NCBI GenBank assembly: GCA_900547275.1
Contig: URGA01000065.1
Coordinates: forward strand, 1-11,382
Source of the DNA: an uncultured Oscillospiraceae bacterium
Lineage (GTDB): Bacteria > Bacillota > Clostridia > Oscillospirales > Acutalibacteraceae
Direction of reading: 5' to 3'
Length of the DNA stretch: 11,382 bases
The translations under genes were made by a program, and so were the position numbers. How positions within the stretch are numbered: the first letter of the stretch is position 1; each line of letters begins with the position of its first letter. The notes under the pieces were generated by a model that was not told where the DNA came from, did no database searches, and was given only the letters and a program-made list of their open reading frames with translations. Below are positions 5,626-11,382 of this stretch, one piece after another.

Positions 5626-7692
5626 ATGAATTACGACCTGTTGTTTTCTCCGAGCAAAATCGGAAATGTGGAGTTGAAAAACCGAATTGTTATGGCGCCG
5701 ATGTGCATGGGCTTCGGCCGTTTTGACGGATGCGCCACAGAAAAAATGATGGATTATTATGAGGAACGCGCCAAGGGCGGAGTGGGCCTTATTATCACCG
5801 AAATTACAAGGGTAAACGACCTTACAGGCGCATCTTCTTTCGGTCAGCTTGGTCTTAGCCACGATTACCAGATACCGTCGCTTAAGACAATGGTTGAGCG
5901 TATTCACCACCACGGTACTAAGATTATGGTTGAACTCCACCATCCCGGCCGTCAAAATCTCGGCCTTATGATTGGTACGGTTCCAATTTGCGTTGCAGGC
6001 GATAAGCTTCTCGGTTCAGCCTATTCAAAATTGCTTTATAACGCAATTATCCCACCGGGAAAAATGCTTCAGTCAAAAGATATAGTTCCAAAGACTGTTG
6101 CTCCCAGCAGATGCGAAAAGAGCAAGATGAGCGAAAGTGTAAACAAAGGACTTTCCCACCATGCTGTTAAACATCTTATAAGACAGTTTGTTGATGCGGC
6201 TCTGCGTGTTAAAAAAGCAGGCTGTGACGGAGTTGAACTCCATGCCGCCCACGGCTATCTTATTCAGCAGTTTTTGTCTCCTAATACCAACAGAAGAACT
6301 GATGAATACGGCGGCTCTCTTGAAAACAGAATGCGTTTTCTTACTGAAATTATCGACGGCATACGCATTACCTGCGGCCGTGATTTCCCGATAGTTGTTC
6401 GTCTTTCGGTAGACGAGATGTATGACCGTATCGGCGAGCCCGGCAAGGGCTATGGGCTTGAAGAAGGTCTGAAAATGGCAAAAATTCTTTCCGACAAGGG
6501 GATTGACGCTATTGATGTTTCTTCTGCCTGCTACGATACTTTCAACTATTGGCTTGAACCCGTGACTTTCCCATGCGGTTGGCGTAAGTACCTTGCGGAG
6601 GAAGTTAAAAAAGTTGTTAATATTCCTGTTATTGCCGCAAATCTTATCCGTACTCCCGAACAGGCGGAACAGCAGCTTGAAGAGGGAATTCAGGACTTCA
6701 TTTCTCTCGGACGTCCGCTTATTGCAGACCCTTACTGGGCTGATAAGGCGGAAAGAGGTAAGGCAGACACAATCAAGCATTGTATAAACTGCCTTTATTG
6801 CTTTGAAAGTATGCTCAACGGAGCATATGTCGGCGACCACGGTCACTGCTCGGTTAACCCGTTTGTCGGCAGAGAAAGAACGGTTCTTCCTGTTGACGGA
6901 AACCGCCGTAAAGTCGTTATCGTCGGAGCGGGTCCTGCGGGACTTACTGCGGCTGAATTGCTTGCACGCCGTGACTTTGACATTACAGTTCTTGAAAAGA
7001 GCGACAAGATTGGCGGTCAGCTTCAGCTTGCAAACAAACCTCCTCATAAAGAACGACTTATCTGGTGCGCAGAGGATCTTGCTAAGAATGCCGCTGATGC
7101 GGGTGCTGAAATTCTTACAGGAGTTGAAGCAACACCTGAACTTCTTGAAAAGTATTCGCCTTATGCTATAATCTGCGCCACCGGCGGCAACGCAGTTCAT
7201 CCCAAGGCTTTCAGCGGTGACAATGTATGTACTGTTACTGAAATACTAAACGGAAGCGTCAAGGTTGAGAATAAGAAAGTTGCTGTTATCGGTTCTGGTA
7301 TGACAGGACTTGAAACAAGCGAACTTCTTGTAAGCCAGGGAAATCATGTTGTCATTGTTGAAATGGCAGACAGAATTGCTCCCGGCGCTTATTTCCAGCA
7401 GCTTGACGACGCTCTTCCGAAACTGCAGAAGGCGGGAACCGAATTCCTTGTAGGTCATAAACTTTCTGCAATCAGTGATAATGGAATTGAACTTGAAAAG
7501 TGCAGTGATTCCAGCAAAGTTTCTGTTGAATGTGATTTGGTAGTCCTTTCAATGGGAGTTCGCCCGGATAATGCGCTTTATAACTCAATAAAAGACGAAT
7601 TCAGCAGAGTTTACAATATCGGCGACAGCAACAAAATAGGAAGAATTGTAAACGCCACAGAGAGCGCTTATCAGCTTGTTATGTCACTTTGA
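5626..7692 (+). CDS. Old Yellow Enzyme-type NADH-dependent ene-reductase with 4Fe-4S, FMN and FAD domains
   Basis: A 688-residue cytoplasmic flavoenzyme of the 2,4-dienoyl-CoA reductase / enoate reductase / trimethylamine dehydrogenase group, which reduces activated C=C bonds with NAD(P)H. The N-terminal FMN barrel (about 1-380) has RIVMAPM, HHPGR at 105-109, the catalytic-region HAAHGYL at 206-212 and EYGGSLENR near 227-235. An Fe-S site follows: Cys386-x2-Cys389-x2-Cys392-x15-Cys408. The FAD domain has GAGPAG at 434-439, and a nested NAD(P)H domain has GSGMTG at 556-561; NIGD near the C-terminus closes the FAD site. About 49 residues separate HHPGR from the APS motif (159-161), where FadH-type enzymes have about a dozen. 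ATG 5626 is chosen because AAGGTG lies five bases upstream; an in-frame TTG at 5599 has no site. The substrate is unknown: enoates, bile-acid or steroid enones, and flavones are handled by related gut enzymes. Confidence 0.93.
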   Translation: MNYDLLFSPSKIGNVELKNRIVMAPMCMGFGRFDGCATEKMMDYYEERAKGGVGLIITEITRVNDLTGASSFGQLGLSHDYQIPSLKTMVERIHHHGTKIMVELHHPGRQNLGLMIGTVPICVAGDKLLGSAYSKLLYNAIIPPGKMLQSKDIVPKTVAPSRCEKSKMSESVNKGLSHHAVKHLIRQFVDAALRVKKAGCDGVELHAAHGYLIQQFLSPNTNRRTDEYGGSLENRMRFLTEIIDGIRITCGRDFPIVVRLSVDEMYDRIGEPGKGYGLEEGLKMAKILSDKGIDAIDVSSACYDTFNYWLEPVTFPCGWRKYLAEEVKKVVNIPVIAANLIRTPEQAEQQLEEGIQDFISLGRPLIADPYWADKAERGKADTIKHCINCLYCFESMLNGAYVGDHGHCSVNPFVGRERTVLPVDGNRRKVVIVGAGPAGLTAAELLARRDFDITVLEKSDKIGGQLQLANKPPHKERLIWCAEDLAKNAADAGAEILTGVEATPELLEKYSPYAIICATGGNAVHPKAFSGDNVCTVTEILNGSVKVENKKVAVIGSGMTGLETSELLVSQGNHVVIVEMADRIAPGAYFQQLDDALPKLQKAGTEFLVGHKLSAISDNGIELEKCSDSSKVSVECDLVVLSMGVRPDNALYNSIKDEFSRVYNIGDSNKIGRIVNATESAYQLVMSL

Positions 7693-7705
7693 TAAAAATT
7701 CAAGA

Positions 7706-7742
7706 AAAAAGAGCAGGGAATTGTCCCTGCTCTTTTTGTTTG
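7706..7742. terminator. Bidirectional intrinsic terminator between convergent genes
   Basis: GAGCAGGGA (7711-7719) pairs with TCCCTGCTC (7724-7732) around ATTG, flanked by an A tract on the left and a T tract on the right. It can stop both the oxidoreductase message (plus) and the copZ message (minus); it lies 13 bases past the first stop and just past the second. Confidence 0.9.
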
Positions 7743-7747
7743 CTTTT

Positions 7748-7954
7748 TTATGAAAGTTCTGCTTTGTAGCCGGCGTCAGCAACGGCTTTAATAAGCAGTG
7801 CGGTGTCAACCGAATCGTCGCATTTTACTTTTGCACTTTTTTTCTTAAGGTCAACTTTTACGCTTTCAACACCTGCTACTTCGCTTAAAGCCTGTTTTGC
7901 GGCATTGGCGCAGTGTTCACACATCATTCCCTCAATATTAAGCTTAATCTTCAT
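7748..7954 (-). CDS. copZ: Copper chaperone, CopZ-type HMA protein
   Basis: A 68-residue soluble heavy-metal-associated domain that carries Cu(I) in the cytoplasm and hands it to the exporter. The metal loop GMMCEHC is at residues 9-15, with Cys12 and Cys15 as ligands; a GY pair near the C-terminus and the beta-alpha-beta-beta-alpha-beta length are typical. It starts two bases after the copA stop codon, and its AAAGGAGA ribosome site is embedded in the last codons of copA, so translation is probably coupled. The His between the cysteines differs from the usual CxxC spacers but occurs in bacterial CopZ/MerP-like proteins. A role with other soft metals cannot be excluded. Confidence 0.93.
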   Translation of the reverse strand: MKIKLNIEGMMCEHCANAAKQALSEVAGVESVKVDLKKKSAKVKCDDSVDTALLIKAVADAGYKAELS

Positions 7955-7956
7955 TT

Positions 7957-10074
7957 TTATTCTCCTTTAAAATGTCTTAATCTAAGTGCATTGAGCACAA
8001 CTGTTACAGAACTTAAACTCATGCAGGCGGCGGCTATCATCGGGTTTAGCGTCCAGCCTAGAAGCCCGTAAAAACAACCTGCGGCAAGGGGTATTCCCAG
8101 ACAGTTATAAAAGAAAGCCCAGAAAAGATTTTCGCGAATGTTTGTAAGCGTCTTTTTACTCAGTTTAACTGCGGTTGCAACATCGCTGAGATTGTCAGAT
8201 GTTAGCACAACGTCTGCGCTTTCTATCGCAATATCAGCTCCGGCTCCGATAGCAATTCCAACGTCCGCCCTTGTCAGCGCAGGCGCGTCGTTTATTCCGT
8301 CGCCTATCATTGCCACTGTTTTGCCGCTTTCAATCAGTTCTTTAATCTTACTTTCTTTCTCGTCTGGCATTGCATTGGCAATAAACTTTTTAATTCCGGC
8401 CTGCTGGGTTATGGCGTAAGCTGTGATTTCATTGTCGCCGGTAATCATTATTGTGTCTCCCGGCAGTTTCTTCAGAGCCTCTTTAGCGTCTTCTTTTATC
8501 GTGTCAGCCACAGCAATTGTTCCCAGATATTTACCGTTTTTTGTAAATATGATAGGCGTTTTGCCCTGAAAAGCAAATTCGTTATCTGCAAATCCCGTGT
8601 GAGCTTCGTTGCCTGCTTTATATTCGTCGCCGTCGATTACCGCAACAATTCCTCTGCCTATGATATACTGACTGCTTTCTACTGTGAGCAGTTTTGCTCC
8701 CTTTTCTTTGCAGTAATTGCACACCGCCTGGGACAGGGGATGGTCGGAAATGTTTTCAACAGTATAAGCAATATCAAGAAAATCGTCTGAACTGATATCT
8801 GTTACAACAGGTTTGCCGTGGGTTATCGTTCCCGTCTTATCAAATACAAACGTGTTTATTTTGCCGAGATTTTCCAGCGCCGTTGCGTTTTTGAAAAGTA
8901 TTCCGTTTTCGGCTCCTTTTCCCGTTCCCACCATTATTGCAACAGGCGTTGCCAGACCAAGAGCGCAGGGGCAAGAAATAACAAGAACTGCAATAGCGTT
9001 AGAAAACGCGAATTCGAATTCTTTTCCCAGTATCATCCAGACTGCGAATGTTATTATCGCAATTGCAATTACTACAGGCACAAATACAGCCGCAATTTTA
9101 TCTGCAAGTCTCTGGGCGGGAGCCTTGGTAGACGAAGCTTCCTCAACGAGTGCAATTATTCTCGCTAAAGTAGTGTCTGCTCCTGTCTGCGTGGCGCGGA
9201 ATGTGAAATTACCGTTGGTGTTGACTGTTCCGCTGATAACTTTGTCGCCTTCGCCAAGGTCAACAGGAACGCTTTCTCCCGTTATCGCGCTTTGGTCAAC
9301 CGACCCACTGCCGCTGATTATAACTCCGTCAACTGGTATGCTCATTCCCGGTTTAATTACAACCGTATCGTAGGGGGCGATTATTGCTGAAGGAACAACG
9401 CTCTCTTCTCCGTCTTTAAGGATAATGGCGTTTTCCGGCGTCAGGTCTATAAGTTTGTTTACAGCGTCTTTTGTCTTGCCCTTGCTCTTCGTCTCAAGAT
9501 ATTTGCCGAGAGTAATTAAGGTCAGTATCATTCCTGCCGACTCAAAATAAAGATCGTGGGACGAGTAGATGAATACCGCCGCAAGACTGTATATTGCAGA
9601 AGCCGCAGAGCCAATGGCAACAAGACTGTCCATATTTGGATTTCCTTTAAACAGCGCTTTAAATCCGCTTGTAAAAAATCTGCGGTTCAAAATAATTATC
9701 GGAATAAGAAATATTATCTGACAGGCGGCGTTTACATAGTGACCGGACAGGAACTCAGGAAGGGAGTAACCCAGCATATGCGACATAGAAAAATACATAA
9801 GTCCCGCCAGACAAATGAATGAGCCGATAAGACGTTTTTGCATTTCCTTTATTTCTTTTGAGTTGTCTTCTTTTTTTATCGTAAACAACTCGCAGCCGTA
9901 GCCGGCTTTTTTTACCGCGTTTATAATATCGTTTGTATCGCAGTCGTAATCAGCGGTCATGGTGCCTGAAAGTAAGTTTACGCTAACTTCTTTTGCAAGC
10001 GGTGCCACCGCTTTTTCAACACGGGCGCTGCAGGCGGCGCAGCTCATGCCCGTGATATTGAATTTTTGGTTCAA
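7957..10074 (-). CDS. copA: Cu(I)-exporting P1B-type ATPase
   Basis: A 705-residue inner-membrane pump that expels cytoplasmic Cu(I) using ATP. One N-terminal HMA domain has GMSCAAC at 9-15. Then come TGES at 265-268 (actuator), CPC at 368-370 (sixth helix), the phosphorylated Asp412 in DKTGT, the P1B marker His445-Pro, and GDGINDAP beginning at 591. Tyr656-Asn657 in the seventh helix and Met685 with Ser688/Ser689 in the eighth complete the copper-site signature of the CopA (P1B-1) subgroup, as opposed to Zn/Cd pumps. The short length reflects the single HMA domain. The start is TTG (10072-10074), which overlaps the peptidase stop as TTGA. AAGGAG lies 11 bases upstream; the next ATG would cut into the metal-binding loop. 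No copper repressor or cop-box (TACAnnTGTA) is seen nearby. Confidence 0.96.
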   Translation of the reverse strand: MNQKFNITGMSCAACSARVEKAVAPLAKEVSVNLLSGTMTADYDCDTNDIINAVKKAGYGCELFTIKKEDNSKEIKEMQKRLIGSFICLAGLMYFSMSHMLGYSLPEFLSGHYVNAACQIIFLIPIIILNRRFFTSGFKALFKGNPNMDSLVAIGSAASAIYSLAAVFIYSSHDLYFESAGMILTLITLGKYLETKSKGKTKDAVNKLIDLTPENAIILKDGEESVVPSAIIAPYDTVVIKPGMSIPVDGVIISGSGSVDQSAITGESVPVDLGEGDKVISGTVNTNGNFTFRATQTGADTTLARIIALVEEASSTKAPAQRLADKIAAVFVPVVIAIAIITFAVWMILGKEFEFAFSNAIAVLVISCPCALGLATPVAIMVGTGKGAENGILFKNATALENLGKINTFVFDKTGTITHGKPVVTDISSDDFLDIAYTVENISDHPLSQAVCNYCKEKGAKLLTVESSQYIIGRGIVAVIDGDEYKAGNEAHTGFADNEFAFQGKTPIIFTKNGKYLGTIAVADTIKEDAKEALKKLPGDTIMITGDNEITAYAITQQAGIKKFIANAMPDEKESKIKELIESGKTVAMIGDGINDAPALTRADVGIAIGAGADIAIESADVVLTSDNLSDVATAVKLSKKTLTNIRENLFWAFFYNCLGIPLAAGCFYGLLGWTLNPMIAAACMSLSSVTVVLNALRLRHFKGE

Positions 10075-11135
10075 AGTATAATCAGCTCCTTGGTAATGTT
10101 TGAAAGGTTCTCTCTGCCTCTCGGAGCGAGATAAAGCAGGTCTTCAATTCTTATTCCGAATTTATCGGGAATGTATATACCCGGTTCAATAGAAGTAACG
10201 TTGCCGGTCTCAAAGGTATCATTGCTTCTGGGGGAAGCGTTGTAGCCTTCGTGAATTTCAAGTCCTACGCCGTGACCCAGGGAATGGCGGAAATATTTGC
10301 CCATGTTTTTCTCTTCAAGAACATCATAGGCCGCCTTGTAAACTTCACTGCATTTTTTGCCGGCGTCCAGCGCTTTAATTCCCGCAAGCTGAGCGTCAAG
10401 AACGAATTTGTAGCAGTCTCTCATTTCCTGGGTAGCGTTTCCTACTGCAACGGTGCGCGTCATGTCTGAATGGTAGCCTTCAAACGTTGCGCCGAAGTCA
10501 AACAAGAGAAAATCGCCGTTTTTTACTTTGCGGTTGTCCGGCACTCCGTGGGGCATTGAGGTGTGAGCACCAGTAAGGACGATAGTATCAAAGCTTACGC
10601 CGTCGGAGCCGTTTTTCGCCATGAGGTAATCAAATTCCGCGGCAATGTCCTTTTCTGTTCTTCCGGGTTTGATATTTTCCAGAAGCTGCATAAAAGATTT
10701 TTCTGCAATGGCGTTTGCCTTTTTTATTTTCTCAATTTCCCATAATTCTTTTACGTTGCGAAGTTTTGAGACTCCGTCGCCAAGTTCAATAAGCTGAACG
10801 TCAAGTTCTTCGCTGATACGTTTATACAGTTTATATGATATTGTCTCGTTTTCAAAAAGCAGTTTCTTTATGTTGTGCTTTTCAATTTTGGTTTTCAATG
10901 CGTCTGTAAAACTGCCGCTGATTTCTTCAACAATCAGTCCGCTTTTCTCAGCGTGGATTTTTGCTGTTTCGGTATATCTCGAATCAACAAAATGATATCC
11001 GCCGTTCGGGGTTATGAGTATCATTCCTTCGCTGGGCGAAAATCCGCATATATAGTGCATATTGGCCTCGTTACAAAGCAGCAGGCCGTCTGCTTCCGAT
11101 GCCTCTAAAAGGCTTATGGTTTTCTGTAAATTCAT
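10071..11135 (-). CDS. M24-family Xaa-Pro peptidase (aminopeptidase P / prolidase type)
   Basis: A 354-residue cytoplasmic dinuclear metallopeptidase that cleaves bonds next to proline, used in peptide turnover. The N-terminal creatinase-like domain (about 1-125) includes MHYICGF and a VDSRY segment; the pita-bread catalytic domain follows. All five metal ligands are visible: Asp213 (LLFDFGA), Asp224 (HSDMTR), His288 (GHGVGLEIHE), Glu317 (SIEPGIY) and Glu331 (RIEDLL). The length matches the short Firmicutes form rather than the roughly 440-residue E. coli PepP or PepQ, so I give no symbol; dipeptidase versus aminopeptidase cannot be decided. The ATG start has a consensus AGGAGG five bases upstream. 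The stop overlaps the copA start by four bases, so this gene leads a three-gene operon with copA and copZ, whose biological link to it is unclear. Confidence 0.94.
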   Translation of the reverse strand: MNLQKTISLLEASEADGLLLCNEANMHYICGFSPSEGMILITPNGGYHFVDSRYTETAKIHAEKSGLIVEEISGSFTDALKTKIEKHNIKKLLFENETISYKLYKRISEELDVQLIELGDGVSKLRNVKELWEIEKIKKANAIAEKSFMQLLENIKPGRTEKDIAAEFDYLMAKNGSDGVSFDTIVLTGAHTSMPHGVPDNRKVKNGDFLLFDFGATFEGYHSDMTRTVAVGNATQEMRDCYKFVLDAQLAGIKALDAGKKCSEVYKAAYDVLEEKNMGKYFRHSLGHGVGLEIHEGYNASPRSNDTFETGNVTSIEPGIYIPDKFGIRIEDLLYLAPRGRENLSNITKELIIL

Positions 11136-11153
11136 ACAAACCTCCTATGAAAT

Positions 11154-11181
11154 ATAATACCACATTAACTGCGATTGTCAA
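11154..11181 (-). promoter_or_regulatory. Promoter of the peptidase-copA-copZ operon
   Basis: On the minus strand TTGACA (11176-11181), a 16-base spacer and TATTAT (11154-11159), with TG one base before the -10. Transcription would start near 11147, just ahead of AGGAGG (11141-11146), so the leader is only about 12 bases. No copper-responsive box is apparent, which suggests constitutive or remotely controlled expression. Confidence 0.75.
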
Positions 11182-11253
11182 TCTTAATTTTTTTGATATG
11201 AAAAACGATATTTATGCATCTATTAAAAATATTTTATTTACTGATTATTTGTA

Positions 11254-11282
11254 TTGACATGATTTTTTTCTTATGGTAATGT
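11254..11282 (+). promoter_or_regulatory. Promoter of the GH51 arabinofuranosidase gene
   Basis: TTGACA (11254-11259), a 17-base spacer and TAATGT (11277-11282), with TG one base before the -10. The predicted transcription start is near 11289, giving a leader of about 27 bases that carries AAGGAG at 11299-11304. Confidence 0.65.
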
Positions 11283-11315
11283 GTTCATAACGAAAAGCAA
11301 GGAGCACACCTGTAT

Positions 11316-11382
11316 ATGGAAAAATATTTAATAAATCCAAACCAGAAAATAGCAAAAATAAGCAAAGACATTTACGGTCATT
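11316..11382 (+). CDS. GH51 alpha-L-arabinofuranosidase (partial, N-terminal 22 codons only)
   Basis: The first 22 codons read MEKYLINPNQKIAKISKDIYGH and run off the right edge. Intracellular GH51 alpha-L-arabinofuranosidases open with just this pattern: a short strand, then I-x-x-x-I/Y-G-H/S-F at the start of the jelly-roll/barrel core. Such enzymes release terminal arabinose from arabinoxylan or arabinan oligosaccharides. There is no signal peptide, in keeping with a cytoplasmic enzyme that would work on imported oligosaccharides. AAGGAG lies 11 bases before the ATG and a promoter precedes it. With so few residues the call rests on pattern memory; another glycosidase with a similar start remains possible. 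Confidence 0.65.
   Translation, partial: MEKYLINPNQKIAKISKDIYGH

Noticed and set aside
6073..7200. A 375-codon open frame on the minus strand inside the ene-reductase gene
   Set aside because: It is antisense to a fully supported enzyme, has no ribosome site or recognisable domain, and its composition is that expected from the reverse of the real codons.
8813..9373. A 186-codon plus-strand frame opposite copA
   Set aside because: Every part of it overlaps conserved ATPase motifs on the other strand; its Ser/Pro/Ala-rich product is a reverse-strand artefact.
11136..11200. Copper operator (CopY box TACAnnTGTA) upstream of the peptidase operon
   Set aside because: No match to the box on either strand in the promoter region.
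11205..11300. Possible catabolite-response (cre) sites near the GH51 promoter
   Set aside because: TGAAAAACG has one base too many between TG and CG, and TCATAACGAAAAGCA mismatches at several fixed positions.

Overview
The window looks like chromosome from an anaerobic, low-to-mid GC Gram-positive bacterium, most likely a gut or rumen Clostridia of the Oscillospiraceae/Ruminococcaceae kind. That placement is an inference from gene content and style: strong AGGAGG-like ribosome sites, TTG starts, sigma-A type TTGACA/TATAAT promoters, intrinsic terminators with long U tracts, a K+-dependent membrane pyrophosphatase, a GPH-type sugar transporter, an Fe-S/FMN/FAD ene-reductase and the start of a GH51 arabinofuranosidase. 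I see no mobile element, CRISPR array, tRNA or rRNA, and no gene-free stretch over 300 bases.

Layout from left to right. Bases 1-1996 (minus): hppA, a sodium- or proton-pumping pyrophosphatase that runs off the left edge. Bases 2185-3702 (minus): a GPH-family sugar:cation symporter with a TTG start, ended by a strong hairpin terminator. A 238-base divergent spacer (3703-3940) holds two back-to-back promoters and two small dyads. Bases 3941-4867 (plus): a zinc-ribbon, four-helix membrane protein with a Lys/Glu/Ala tail. Bases 5022-5546 (plus): a two-helix membrane protein with a short extracytoplasmic domain. Bases 5626-7692 (plus): a 688-residue Old Yellow Enzyme-type oxidoreductase. A bidirectional terminator separates it from the convergent minus-strand operon (read right to left) of an M24 Xaa-Pro peptidase, copA and copZ. 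At the far right, diverging from that operon, the first 22 codons of a GH51 alpha-L-arabinofuranosidase are visible on the plus strand.

How the parts fit together. HppA would convert biosynthetic pyrophosphate into an ion gradient, and a GPH symporter uses an Na+ or H+ gradient to import sugars; with the arabinofuranosidase this suggests life on plant polysaccharide. CopA and CopZ form a compact copper-efflux pair with overlapping or near-touching reading frames, but their operon begins with a proline-specific peptidase rather than a copper sensor. The two plus-strand membrane proteins are unrecognised. The ene-reductase has an unusual insertion in its barrel and no convincing promoter of its own.

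Most of the window is ordinary core and accessory metabolism. The items that merit a second look are the two unassigned membrane proteins, the ene-reductase subtype, the peptidase-copper coupling, the palindrome at the symporter transcription start, and the very short leaders of two promoters.
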